Shown: positions 41,601-50,407, numbered from the stretch's first letter. The stretch is DNA of 64,000 nt from Sphingomonas sp. Leaf33 (GCF_001421785.1 NZ_LMLB01000001.1:633373-697372); one strand, 5' to 3'. Program-made: numbers and translations. Notes: generated by a model from the letters alone, not told the origin.

Positions 41601-43279
41601 CGGTCCGCGAGCCCGCCGCGCTGCAGATGGTCCAGGAGGGCCACACCCAGCGCCTGCGCGACGAGGGCGGACGACAGCTCATAGCCGTGCGAGCCCTGCC
41701 GGTTGGCGAAGTCGCTGTCGACGATGTCGCTCAGGCGGCGGAAAACCTCGGCCTCGCCCAGGTCCGGCCTCCCCACCATCGAACCGATGGCGCCAAGGTC
41801 GAACTTCCGCATGCCATTCAGGCGGTTGCGAGCCACCTCAGCCAGCCATGAGAGCCACTCCTGCTCACCGAAGGCGCTCGTGGCCGGGGCGAGCGTGGTC
41901 CTGCCATACTCCCACAGAAGACGGTGGATCGTGACCTCTCCGCCATCGACCAGCCGATCCCGTAGGCGCACCACCAGGCTAAAGAGGCGCGGCGTCCGCG
42001 CGATCTCCATCAGATCCTCGTGTAGGTCCGAACGGGTCAGCCCCTCGAGTGCCAGCCGCTGATCGAGCTCTCCACCCGGCGCGTCGTCGAATGGACCCAC
42101 TTCGACCACCTCCGGCTTCTCAACGAGCGAGGCGAGCCGGCCAAGGCGTTCGGTGAAATGCAGATTCCGCGTGACCGCGACGACGCGGAACCGCTCACTG
42201 AACTCCGGTGCCTGGAAGACCGAGAGCACGTCTTTCCAGGGCGCTGACACGAACTCGTTCATGCCATCGAACACGACGGTGATCGCCGGACCCTCGTCCG
42301 CCGGCCTCTTGAGCACGCGGTCGAGCCGTCTCTGCCAGTGTTGCGCGTCGCGAGCGTCCGTCATCTCGTAGAGACGCTCGGCCAGGAAGCGTTTGATCGA
42401 TGTCCGGGACACGCCCGACAGGTCCGATGCGAAGCGCGAGGGGACGAGGATGACGATGGGCTGCTCGTCGAGGCGCTCCACAAGCCAGTTCAGGGTGGCC
42501 CAGGTTTTGCCGCTTCCCTGAAAGCCCATGACGACCGCGGGTGCGTCGGCCGCCGACCTTCCCGCCCACCAGGCATCAAGCCCTGCATGAACACCGGCTC
42601 GGCGGATGTGCGCATGGGCACCGCCTGCCGCATCCTGGCCAAGTTCCGACTGCGAGACGCGAGGTTCGCCCCAGATCGACCGCAGCCTCACGTGACTGAC
42701 GTCACGGAGACGGTCAAAGCCGAGGTTCCAGGCTTCCAGGTCGCGGCTGAGCGAGGCCAGGGCCGCGCAGCCATCGCTCTTCAGCGCCCGGGCTAGGGCA
42801 CCGGCGTCGCTCGAGACCATCTGATCTAGCACGGACGGGGCAGCAGTGCAGAGCGCCGCAAGCGCTGGGAAGCCGTCGGACTTCCAGTCGATCACGACGA
42901 TGGGAACCCCGGTGTCGTCGCTCTTCCGAAGGAGTTTCTGCTCGAGTTGCTCCGGCGCAGGACGGGTGGCGACAAGGAACCACGCTTCCAGGGCGTGGTC
43001 CAGTCCGAGCGCGTCGTCCACCTCGCCGAGCAACTCGCGGTCGCTGAGACTAGTACTGTCGGCGTAGCGCTTGGTCTCGATACGGAACCGCCGGCCCCTG
43101 CGTCCAGCCGGGCCTGCATCGCCGCCATGCTGGAAGCCGGACTTCGCCACGGCGATCCCAACGTCGAGAAGCTCGGAGATGAGCGCCGCGGCCACCTTCT
43201 CGAACTCACCCGGCGTCAGCGACTGAAGTCTCGCCCTCAGGTCTGCAAGCATCTCATCGGTCGTGGGAGCCGTCGCCAT
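38672..43279 (-). CDS. Avs-like STAND NTPase with N-terminal Mrr-type nuclease domain
   Basis: A 1535-residue protein. Residues 1-130 form a restriction-endonuclease-like domain (GEFEKVAAALISELLDVGIAV, GGDAGPAGRRGRRFRIETKRY) with the PD-(D/E)xK residues D54, E68 and K70. A STAND NTPase follows: Walker A GFQGSGKT (252-259), Walker B VVFDGMNEF (335-343), and RFRVVAVTRNLHF as sensor. The C-terminal 1000 residues are helical repeats suited to ligand sensing. This is the plan of the Avs anti-phage proteins, which bind a conserved phage protein, oligomerise and cut DNA. It is upstream of the RT-PolA pair on the same strand. Confidence 0.85.
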   Translation of the reverse strand: MATAPTTDEMLADLRARLQSLTPGEFEKVAAALISELLDVGIAVAKSGFQHGGDAGPAGRRGRRFRIETKRYADSTSLSDRELLGEVDDALGLDHALEAWFLVATRPAPEQLEQKLLRKSDDTGVPIVVIDWKSDGFPALAALCTAAPSVLDQMVSSDAGALARALKSDGCAALASLSRDLEAWNLGFDRLRDVSHVRLRSIWGEPRVSQSELGQDAAGGAHAHIRRAGVHAGLDAWWAGRSAADAPAVVMGFQGSGKTWATLNWLVERLDEQPIVILVPSRFASDLSGVSRTSIKRFLAERLYEMTDARDAQHWQRRLDRVLKRPADEGPAITVVFDGMNEFVSAPWKDVLSVFQAPEFSERFRVVAVTRNLHFTERLGRLASLVEKPEVVEVGPFDDAPGGELDQRLALEGLTRSDLHEDLMEIARTPRLFSLVVRLRDRLVDGGEVTIHRLLWEYGRTTLAPATSAFGEQEWLSWLAEVARNRLNGMRKFDLGAIGSMVGRPDLGEAEVFRRLSDIVDSDFANRQGSHGYELSSALVAQALGVALLDHLQRGGLADRDLVQRALEDWLDPIAGLDEKVEILRAAVAIQLAGETGGDDLFSPLVSAWLHSQNLPERHRSEVVRMAQPLCDPLLDIVETSSGAPEALAIQALRALPADSDCRTRVIGRCVRWLSTISRDVDPPDRRHPDQERSRSQAMVARVGADADGPRTILGHEVTLVERSRLEFGEAVAQLLEPGGLVQAIDVLELAALRVSIMRRYDDWEKLKWICLLNQVDFAETADALRAKSDAMLRLTPEPGVAAWLPARVAALMLWLSGDEDLEALAVERDPDIDRGFDYEADYLDDPANSIFALERRHVDQAILDTRLPLRRRVDRAKAFWTDYRLDPPPPLVHEMRQALQSIDVSTLDRGAYHTMEDHGFEEITPAAARTVPDALAALHRGKLAGLPSRDDEARAMAAVRSTEQLLLVDEQVWAAAREVRLAPLGPVAQSENDVRSRMLLLELVDLSTVQRIEHILEAGLSSVYNDYEDLLLPLSEPDVDALVQRYRNADPAIASQLLMLLAMVHAPIGDGSWDWIQGRVVDSDQERRGIAMRLLYESDARRLGRVLADDRWRWTGDPTLWIDHFGSLAVAAATIGLPFDQVAPSLAPWLLPRAVATRGGSPEDVEIATAILRHIVEAPAPEPLDPGSAIAIVDERRAEDPAAVTMTIAYGPDDGSLEGLNAAMDVDRRGEIRDKAVETAKERIEQARAEGASLHMRDFRSPDMIPFIDHAPAAVGAWLEGMEEPTADFRRRVRRSEGFYVALCEALLQRDPPRGEELWLALRQTLSTTFVGDAGIDKMSHIAFRVRECPEAIRQRVLSDATTDLALFDVVLAAALNGCGDWLTAIVEADVSSGVTWQLQRSRRIRAFDPAWNGDIPEWPVGPGDSLRVSRTRAADAWVRRGAFARHWWGTYWTVAGNDEAYAAWTLLLACIDRRGHVWMRVPDDAASRVPRRLAHFRANRDELQKAMKTQEKNLAREFLGRRITKAVGPWRTP

Positions 43280-43514
43280 CTACGTTAGAAATCCCATTCG
43301 GGTCGAACACGCCTTCACTGTCTGCTATTCGATCAGACGCGGTGCAACGCCTTTGACCCTCGAGATCGGAATTCCTCGATCCCACTTCGGGCGACGCCGG
43401 CGTCAGATGCGCACGAGGGACGTCAACAAGGTTGCTTGGAACATCGAGCGCAGGAGAAGTCGAGAATCTCACGGCGCGCTTTCCTGTTTAGGGAACATAG
43501 CGTAAACACGGGAA

Positions 43515-44279
43515 ATGATCTGTATCTGGTGCCTCAACGATTTTTCTAAGCTCTCGCTTGAGCACGGGATTCCCGAGGCGCTCGGCTGTCCGCCCGATTT
43601 GGAGCTTCGCGACACCACCTGCGCCGGGTGCAACAATCGCCTCGGCACGATCGATCAAGTTTTGTTGAAGTCGTTCGAGGCGATCAGTGTGATGTATGGC
43701 GTGCCCCGTAAGAAGGGCCGGCCGCCCACCATCGACAGCTGGCGCGCGATCAGCAGTGAGCATAGGCCAGGCGGCCCCCACATCTTCATCAACGGCGGCC
43801 CCGGCATCGTCGATGTGAAGGGCAAAAAGCTCTATCCGGCGGCGAAGTCCAATGGCGTCACCGATCTCTGGATGAAGCCGGACGAAGGCAAGCTCGGCTT
43901 CAGTATGGAGTTCGGCAACGACCCGCGATTCCTGCCCGCGCTTTACAAGATCGGCCTCAATCTCGTCGCTAGAAACTACGGCGCCGCTGCCGCCGCTCTC
44001 CCCGACTACGACCATATTCGGGGCTTCGTGGGCCAGGACAAATCCGTGCCAGCGCTCACAGCCGTGCTGGCGACGGAAGTCATTCCGCGCGCGGTCACGC
44101 ATGCGTCCGGACCAATCGTGAAGCCGGGGCGACCCTATCCCATGTTCCAGATCACGATATTGGGTGTCACCCTGATCATCGACCTCGCGCCGGATCAGCT
44201 GGGGCTTCGCGATATGCGCGGCGCGGCGACGATCATGGGCGAGAGCCTCTATGTCTTTCCGACCAAGCGCGCGGCCTGA
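43515..44279 (+). CDS. HNH_5-type endonuclease domain protein, copy 1
   Basis: A 254-residue protein beginning with a zinc-HNH module: CIWCLNDFSKLSLEHGIPEALG, then CAGCNNRLGTID. This CxxC...EH..PEALG...CxxCN pattern is the HNH_5 type. The rest (LLKSFEAISVMYGVPRKKGRPPT, RFLPALYKIGLNLVARNYGAAAA) is uncharacterised but similar in layout to the convergent gene at 44294-45307, so the two are paralogues. It is divergent from the STAND gene with a 235-bp intergenic region. Confidence 0.8.
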   Translation: MICIWCLNDFSKLSLEHGIPEALGCPPDLELRDTTCAGCNNRLGTIDQVLLKSFEAISVMYGVPRKKGRPPTIDSWRAISSEHRPGGPHIFINGGPGIVDVKGKKLYPAAKSNGVTDLWMKPDEGKLGFSMEFGNDPRFLPALYKIGLNLVARNYGAAAAALPDYDHIRGFVGQDKSVPALTAVLATEVIPRAVTHASGPIVKPGRPYPMFQITILGVTLIIDLAPDQLGLRDMRGAATIMGESLYVFPTKRAA

Positions 44280-44293
44280 TCGGAACGCCGTGA

Positions 44294-45307
44294 TCATGGC
44301 GGCGAGGCGAGCGCGCTTTGCCGAAGTACGGCGGTCATCCGCCCTTCGGCAGTTTGCGGATGGACGGCGGTGACGATCGCCTCGATCACAGGCGGTTCCA
44401 ACCCCGCGCGTCCCCAGTCGAGATGGACAGGCGCGTCATAGGCGAGCGCAAGCGGCTCCTCGCCTGGCGGCGCCAGTAAGTTGGTCCAGCGGATGTTGGG
44501 GCGGGTGCGCAGGTGCGACGGCCACGTCCCATCCAGTGCGTTGGCCTTGAGCACGATCTGCAGGCAAACCGAACCCATGGTGGTGACGAATAGCATATAG
44601 GGGGTGTCCCGGCTGACGGAGGCCCGTCGCAATAGCGCTGCGGCAAGCAGCGGCGGAGAATTGCCGATGATCGAGAAGGAGATGCCGACGACCATGTGCG
44701 GCAGCAGATCGTCGTCGGGTGAACCAAGCCAGGCGATGATCTTCGTGAAGTTCGGCAGTTCGTCGTCCGGCAGTAGCGCCACCGCCATCTTGACCAGAGC
44801 CTTGTAAGCCTTGGCCGGAACGAAGCGCTCGGTCCCGCCAGAGATGCGGAAGACAAATTCGCCAGTCTTGAAGTTCACGCCGAAATGGTCGCCGAACGGC
44901 GTGCCGTTGGCGCGCATCGAGATCGACCGCTGGCCATCGACGATTCGGTGGCGGATCGATGTGGGGCCGTCTGTGCGTCCGGTTTGGCGCACCTTGTTGC
45001 CCTTGCCCTGTGTGCCGCCGACCGTGAGGATCGCGCCCATGCTCTTGACCAGCGCGTCGTCGAACGCGCCGAACCGCGCATTGCAGGCGTCGCATTCGTC
45101 GAGCGAAGTCACCCATTTATTGCCGAACGCCTCGGGCAGCGTATGCGCGACGTTGCGAAACGCACGGGGGTCGGTCTCGCCGCAGAACCGGCAACGCCCC
45201 TTCGTGCCCAACGTGACGCCCGGCTCGCCCAAACTGCCCTGGACCATGGCGACAATCGCATAGTCAAAGCAGTCGAGCCTCGCATCAGGGGGCACGGACA
45301 GGACCAT
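44294..45307 (-). CDS. HNH_5-type endonuclease domain protein, copy 2
   Basis: A 337-residue protein with CRFCGETDPRAFRNVAHTLPEAFGNKWVTSLDECDACNARFGAFDDALVKSMGAIL: two CxxC pairs and an AHTLPEA catalytic segment. The C-terminal 200 residues include FVPAKAYKALVKMAVALLPDDEL and PHMVVGISFSIIGNSPPLLAAALLRRA. It is convergent with copy 1, with only 14 bp between stop codons. It lies 13 bp downstream of the DUF5677-type gene on the same strand, so those two are one transcript. Confidence 0.8.
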   Translation of the reverse strand: MVLSVPPDARLDCFDYAIVAMVQGSLGEPGVTLGTKGRCRFCGETDPRAFRNVAHTLPEAFGNKWVTSLDECDACNARFGAFDDALVKSMGAILTVGGTQGKGNKVRQTGRTDGPTSIRHRIVDGQRSISMRANGTPFGDHFGVNFKTGEFVFRISGGTERFVPAKAYKALVKMAVALLPDDELPNFTKIIAWLGSPDDDLLPHMVVGISFSIIGNSPPLLAAALLRRASVSRDTPYMLFVTTMGSVCLQIVLKANALDGTWPSHLRTRPNIRWTNLLAPPGEEPLALAYDAPVHLDWGRAGLEPPVIEAIVTAVHPQTAEGRMTAVLRQSALASPP

Positions 45308-45320
45308 TCTCCATCTTCAT

Positions 45321-46655
45321 CTATGTCGTGGCAGCGGCGCCGAATCGGTCGCGGCGCGGCAACCGAGATCTGGGCTTTTCGCGCGAGCGGTTCGCGCGGC
45401 GAGCGACCGCGGCCTCGCGGATCGCCTTCTCGTCTTTGGCGATCGCCCGCTCGGACTGCGCCAGCGCGCGCGGGATGCGGTCATGCAGCTTGCTGAGCGC
45501 CATCAGTTGCGCAATCTTGTCGAGCGTCCACGAAGTCGGAAGCAACAGCATCGTGATGTGCATCAGGCTCGAGGCCAGATTCTGGCCGGGCTCGACAAAC
45601 CCTACATTGCTGGCGCCCGCGATCACGGCATAGTGGCGGTCGAGCGAACCAAGTCGATAAGCGATGCCCTTGGTGCTCGCATGCACATTATGGCTCGCCA
45701 TCTTGTAGTGCGATCGCATCATCGCCCGGCCGGCGGCATCCTCGATATTGCTGAAATTGGGTCTCGAGTTGCCCAGATGCGCCGCGACCCAGCCATAATC
45801 GCCGCCGAAATCCTTGCCGTAACGACTGATCGCATCGGCATAGTCGCGCTCGATCCGCGCGGCCGCCCTTTTCGAGAACGGCGCATAGCCGAGCTTCGGA
45901 TGGCATTGCTGATACTGCCCGAGACCCTTTTTCGCCTCGATGATCTCGTGGACGAGATAGCGTTCGGCTAGGGCTTCGCCGCCATCGCCCAGCACCATCG
46001 CGACGCAGGCGACCTCGTGCAGCGTGCGCCACCGCGCCATTGCGCCGTCGGCATAGCCGTTCTCCATCAGCACCATGATCTCGGACGCGATCTGGATGGC
46101 GCGGACATGAAGGTGTGAGAGCGCTTTGTTGAGATGGGCGCGACGGCGCGATGGCGAGCGACTGGCCCGACGATGAAAATCGGTGCCGATGTCGCGCGAC
46201 AGCTCGATCAGCATGCGAAGCGCGTCGAAGCCTTTTCCCCAGCGCACCTGAAGGTTGAACCGAAACTGCTCCATCTGGATGTCCGTCGCCTCGCGCCACG
46301 CCGCCCAGTCGCGTTCGTATTGGCGCAACATCCTGACCGCAGCGACCTCAGCCGTGCCGTGGATCAACTCAGGTATCGTTTCACTGATTTTGTCGACAAA
46401 TTCCTCCGCGCGCGCGAAGTCAGCGTCGGTAAATTCGAGCGCGATCTCCTCGTCGGTCTCGAATTCAAGGACATCCCCGTCGTCGCCATCCTCTTCGTCA
46501 GAGCCGGCACCAAGCAGTCGATCGACGATCTGCTCGACCAGTTTTTTGTTCTCGGCGTGCCCGGCTGCCTTGAGCTTGTCGCGTACAAGCTCCGTCGCGA
46601 TGATCCGCGGCATGGTCGCCAGTTGCTCTTCAAGCACGGATTGCAACGAACCCAT
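45321..46655 (-). CDS. DUF5677 domain-containing protein
   Basis: A 444-residue soluble protein. An acidic N-terminal region (GAGSDEEDGDDGDVLEFETDEEIALEF) is followed by the DUF5677-type core: ALSHLHVRAIQIASEIMVLMENGYADGAMARWRTLHEVACVAMVLGD, LAERYLVHEIIEAKKGL and MRSHYKMASHNVHASTKGIAYRLGS. It ends in a basic tail. Proteins with this core are frequent in defence islands and are predicted to be helical, function unknown. The ATG at 46655 is preferred over the TTG at 46658. Confidence 0.8.
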   Translation of the reverse strand: MGSLQSVLEEQLATMPRIIATELVRDKLKAAGHAENKKLVEQIVDRLLGAGSDEEDGDDGDVLEFETDEEIALEFTDADFARAEEFVDKISETIPELIHGTAEVAAVRMLRQYERDWAAWREATDIQMEQFRFNLQVRWGKGFDALRMLIELSRDIGTDFHRRASRSPSRRRAHLNKALSHLHVRAIQIASEIMVLMENGYADGAMARWRTLHEVACVAMVLGDGGEALAERYLVHEIIEAKKGLGQYQQCHPKLGYAPFSKRAAARIERDYADAISRYGKDFGGDYGWVAAHLGNSRPNFSNIEDAAGRAMMRSHYKMASHNVHASTKGIAYRLGSLDRHYAVIAGASNVGFVEPGQNLASSLMHITMLLLPTSWTLDKIAQLMALSKLHDRIPRALAQSERAIAKDEKAIREAAVARRANRSREKPRSRLPRRDRFGAAATT

Positions 46656-46812
46656 CAACCGATTCCCGCTGCCTCAAGTGGGATGGAAACGTAGCGGAAC
46701 GAAAGGGAAACGACAACGGCGTAGCGATGCACGCGCCATCGTCGATCATCCGTCAGGAACGGCGGCGCGGCGTTGTCCGCTCAGCGCCCGGACTATATGA
46801 TCGCGATCGCAA

Positions 46813-49245
46813 ATGGTGATCACGAGAGACAATCACTTCGTTCCGCAATGGCATCAAAGGGGCTTCCTCGAACCCGGTCGCTCGACCGTGGCCTATCTCG
46901 ACCTGGCGCCGCGCACCAAGCTTCTCGCCGACGGGCGCGTCATCCGCGAACGATCGCTGTTCGATGCGCCGACGAAACGCTGCTTCTTCCAGACCGACTT
47001 ATACTCGACCTTCTTCCTGACCGAGGTGAATGACGAGATCGAGCGGAAGTTGTTCGGCGATATCGATACGCGAGGATCGCAAGCGGTCAGGGCTTTCGCG
47101 GGAACTGACATCGCCGCTTGGCACGAGCATTTCGGTACATTCTTCGAATATATCGATATCCAGAAGCTGCGGACGCCGAAGGGCCTGGCGTGGTTGCGGG
47201 CACAATATCCTGCGCTTCACCAGAATGAGCTGATGATGGAGATGCAGGGCATCCGCATGCTCCACACCACGATCTGGACCGAGTGCGTGCGGGAGATCGT
47301 CTCCGCTGAGGATGCCGGCGTGAAGTTTCTCCTGACCGACCATCCGGTGACGATCTACAATCACGCCCTACCACCCGAAGCGCCGCAGTGCGCCTTTCCC
47401 CATGATCCGGGGATCGCGTTGAAAGCATCGCAGACCCTGTTCCCGATGAGCCGTGACCACTGTCTCATCCTGACAAACCTCGAATATGCTGAAAATCCGT
47501 CGGTACCACCGCTGGAGAAGCGGATTTTCGCGCGCAACTTCCGCCAGTCGATGGTGCGCACGGACAAGATGATACGCACGCGGCGGCTCACCGACATCGG
47601 AGTGGCACGCATCAACCATGTGCTCAAAGCGCGGGCTCAGCGCCATATCGCCGCCGGCAAGCGCGAATGGCTCTATCCCGAACAGCACGCGAGCGGATCA
47701 TGGGCCGACCTTGCTGCAACTCTGCTCCCCCCGCGTGACGAGCTTTGGCATTACGGCGGCGAAACCTATGTGGGGTTCGAGGACGGCAGCGTCCGCTACC
47801 AGGATGCCTACGGCCGGACAGAGAAGGAGCGGGAAGCCCTTAAGAAGGTCCCACTGGCAAAGGAACTGGCTCCGGGCGCCCCCTGCGGCTGCGGGTCGGG
47901 ACGTCCCTACCGCATCTGTTGCAAGACAAGGCCACCTGCGCTGCGGCCAAGCTGGACAGAGCGTAGCATTCGCGAGCGCAATCTGGTCCTTCATCGCGGC
48001 ATCCTGTCGATCCTGGGTCTCGACGCGGGCAAGGACTGGACAGCGGTCAGGCGCGAGTTGACCGATGACCAGATCAAAGAGGTCTACTTTCTCTACGAGG
48101 CGCTCTGGCCGCTCGAGACCGACCTGCTCGCGCTACTGCCCAAACCCGACGGGCGTCCGCGCGCGGTCTACACCGGATCGCTCCATCCGCGGTCCATCGT
48201 CGAATTCGCGCTGGGCGCGTCGCTCTATTTCGGCGAGCTGATCGTCGAAACGCCATTCGTCCATGCTGGCACCGTAGCTGAGAAGTATCGGCCGACCGAG
48301 CATCCGCGCAGCTATCATCTCGAATTTCTGAAGGCCGTGGCCTTCTTCCTCAACGTCATGCCACTTGTGGACGCCGGAATGATCAACCTCATCCCGGACC
48401 CGTGGACCTTCGATTACCATCTCCGCCGCGAAACCATGGCGATGGCCGAGGAGCGCGCCGCTGGCATCGACATCAGCCTCCGCGGAGAACCCCGGCTGGA
48501 AGAATTGATGCGTGCCGACTTCATGCGCGACGTCCTGATGTGGCCCTGGGATGCGCAAGAGGCCCGGATGCGTGAAAACTTTCCCGATCTTGATGCGGCC
48601 GGCATCGCGGAAATATGGTCCGAGCTGGAACGGCTGAAAGAAGAGGACCCGCTGACGGCGCTGCAGGACGGCATCTTCGAAGGCGGCAAGGAAGGCGGCC
48701 AGATGCGCCTGATGCAGATGGGTCCGAATTTCGAGATTGCCATGTATCTCGCGCAGGCGACCGGGGCCTCGATCGTGACCGACAGCGCATTCCGCTGGCG
48801 AGAGATCTTACGCGCGTCGCGGCCCAAGTCGGGAGCGCGGCCGGCTCGCTTTAGGCGGCTTGCGGGCAACATTGCTGATGCCGCTTTCCTGTTTCCTGAC
48901 AATCCCGATCGCATCATCCAGATGGCACGCGAGGGCGCACTCGCCGGCTATCCGGCGCTGTTTGCCGAGATGTTCCATTATCTAGCTGGTGCAGAGGAAC
49001 GCGGTCTGCGGCTGAATTTTGAGGCGGGGCTTGCAGCCCGGTTTGCCCGCACTCATGCGGTGGCTCAGAAAGCGCTTCGTAAGCGCGCAGAGCCCGGCAA
49101 TCGAGGCAGGATCTCTTGCGTCTTCGCGCCAACCGGTGTTCAGGACAATACGATCAATCGCCTACTGCTCATGTCTAGTTCCGAGCACCACCTGCCGATG
49201 GTGCCTATGGCCTTCTACATCCAGCGCATGAGCGGGGAGCGTTGA
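46813..49245 (+). CDS. DUF4238 protein with internal SEC-C motif and large unknown C-terminus
   Basis: An 810-residue protein. The first 280 residues have the DUF4238 start TRDNHFVPQWHQRGFLEPG and FLLTDHPVTIYNH. Near residue 355-370 a SEC-C zinc motif is seen (APCGCGSGRPYRICC). The C-terminal 440 residues are uncharacterised, with acidic helices (RRELTDDQIKEVYFLYEAL, ERLKEEDPLTALQDGIFEGGKEGG) and a beta-rich end. It is divergent from the DUF5677 gene (157 bp apart), with which it may share a promoter region. Function unknown; the neighbourhood suggests defence. Confidence 0.78.
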   Translation: MVITRDNHFVPQWHQRGFLEPGRSTVAYLDLAPRTKLLADGRVIRERSLFDAPTKRCFFQTDLYSTFFLTEVNDEIERKLFGDIDTRGSQAVRAFAGTDIAAWHEHFGTFFEYIDIQKLRTPKGLAWLRAQYPALHQNELMMEMQGIRMLHTTIWTECVREIVSAEDAGVKFLLTDHPVTIYNHALPPEAPQCAFPHDPGIALKASQTLFPMSRDHCLILTNLEYAENPSVPPLEKRIFARNFRQSMVRTDKMIRTRRLTDIGVARINHVLKARAQRHIAAGKREWLYPEQHASGSWADLAATLLPPRDELWHYGGETYVGFEDGSVRYQDAYGRTEKEREALKKVPLAKELAPGAPCGCGSGRPYRICCKTRPPALRPSWTERSIRERNLVLHRGILSILGLDAGKDWTAVRRELTDDQIKEVYFLYEALWPLETDLLALLPKPDGRPRAVYTGSLHPRSIVEFALGASLYFGELIVETPFVHAGTVAEKYRPTEHPRSYHLEFLKAVAFFLNVMPLVDAGMINLIPDPWTFDYHLRRETMAMAEERAAGIDISLRGEPRLEELMRADFMRDVLMWPWDAQEARMRENFPDLDAAGIAEIWSELERLKEEDPLTALQDGIFEGGKEGGQMRLMQMGPNFEIAMYLAQATGASIVTDSAFRWREILRASRPKSGARPARFRRLAGNIADAAFLFPDNPDRIIQMAREGALAGYPALFAEMFHYLAGAEERGLRLNFEAGLAARFARTHAVAQKALRKRAEPGNRGRISCVFAPTGVQDNTINRLLLMSSSEHHLPMVPMAFYIQRMSGER

Positions 49246-49909
49246 TCGCCTGCTTCCCAGTGCCGGTGCGAACACACGGATGAACGCAGCTGGTAGGGGT
49301 GCAATCTGAACCTCGGACGGGCCGGTATATCGGCGACTGCTGACCCGGCCATTGGCTCGATCGAGTGTCAGCTTTTCCAATCTCGGCTTGAAAGCTGATC
49401 GGCAGACGACGGTCCACTTTATGTTATTCTGCGATGCCGATCAGGCGACATCTGAATGCCCGCTTTTGGCCAGCGCTGCCGCTCGACCTATCGCTCTGGA
49501 ACGGCAAGAACGTCCCACTTTTCGCCATTCCAGCGAGTCTTCAGGGCGATCGCGAGCCGATGAATGAATGTCGGAAGCTGGGAGGACGGTTAGGCGCCTC
49601 GGATGTCGCCTTATGGGTCTTCGTCACGGAACGACCAATCGCGAGTCGGTTGATTTTGGCCGCTCACCGTGCCGGTCGTGTTTTGACACGCGCCGCCTCG
49701 GACGGTCGCGGCCTTCCCATTTCTCCGTCTTACCCTGACAGTTTTGGGAAAATGCATTCGGGAACAGATTTCGGGAAAGCTAATCCCCCAGGTGTCAGCT
49801 TGATCGGTGCCGGGGATTACCGTCACTGGGTCGTTTTCGGGAAAGCCTTGGCCGCCTTTGTCGCCACTTTTGAGGAGAAAAGGCATCAACCCCACCAGTT
49901 CAATCCAGA
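49246..49909. other. gene-poor stretch with decayed repeats
   Basis: About 660 bp without a convincing gene. An open frame at 49434-49940 has no protein-like composition. It holds pieces of a dispersed repeat (TTCCAATC...AAAGCTGATCGGCAG, 49375-49405) and GTGTCAGCTT boxes near 49366 and 49795. It may be the eroded right side of the island or an old insertion. Confidence 0.4.
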
Positions 49910-50296
49910 TCAGCTGCCCGGTTGCGCACTTGCTTGGTAATTCTCCTGCTGCGATTCGGTGGAGTAATTGGCAATCGGCGGCGCGTAGGCGTTGATGATC
50001 GATCCGATAAGTCCGGGAAAGCGCGCATTCACTTCGGCGAAGCGCGAGTGGTTGCGCATCTCGACGCCATGCCGTTCGCTGCGGATTAGGCCAGCCTCGC
50101 GCAATATCTTGAGATGGTTCGACAGCGAAGACTTCGGGATGACCCGGTCGCCCAGCGCCGCGACATTGGAACAGGCTTCGACGACGCCTGCCGTCAAGAT
50201 CTTCGCGAGGATCGCGGCTCGATTGGGATCCGACAGCGCATGCAGGATCGCCTGCGGCTCAATGTCGTCGATGGACGGGTGGAACAGCGGTCTCAT
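49910..50296 (-). CDS. ArsR/SmtB-type winged-helix regulator
   Basis: A 128-residue regulator with the ArsR fold: AILHALSDPNRAAILAKIL, then SSLSNHLKILREAGLIRSERHGVEMRNHSR. The metal-binding ELCVC motif is missing, so the ligand is probably not arsenite. It is divergent from an SDR gene, and a 12-bp-arm palindrome covers the promoter between them, a probable target of this protein. Confidence 0.9.
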   Translation of the reverse strand: MRPLFHPSIDDIEPQAILHALSDPNRAAILAKILTAGVVEACSNVAALGDRVIPKSSLSNHLKILREAGLIRSERHGVEMRNHSRFAEVNARFPGLIGSIINAYAPPIANYSTESQQENYQASAQPGS

Positions 50297-50325
50297 GACA
50301 TCGGACTAGCACAGCTTGACAGGTG

Positions 50326-50358
50326 GTTCCATAGTTCTCATATCCCGAACAATGGAAC
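50326..50358. promoter_or_regulatory. operator palindrome overlapping a promoter
   Basis: GTTCCATAGTTC (50326-50337) and GAACAATGGAAC (50347-50358) form 12-bp arms with one mismatch around a 9-nt centre. A TTGACA (50316-50321) and a CATATC (50339-50344) 17 bp apart form a plausible -35/-10 for the SDR gene. The operator therefore covers the promoter, which fits repression by the divergent ArsR-type protein. Confidence 0.6.
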
Positions 50359-50407
50359 GTTTCAGCCAGGCCGACGTGTTCCGTTCACTCGATCAAGGAA
50401 CAATGCA

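Noticed and set aside
49434-49940. A 168-residue plus-strand frame between the island and the ArsR-type gene
   Set aside because: No recognisable motif, no good Shine-Dalgarno, unlike real genes in codon use, and it overlaps the 3' end of the ArsR-type gene.
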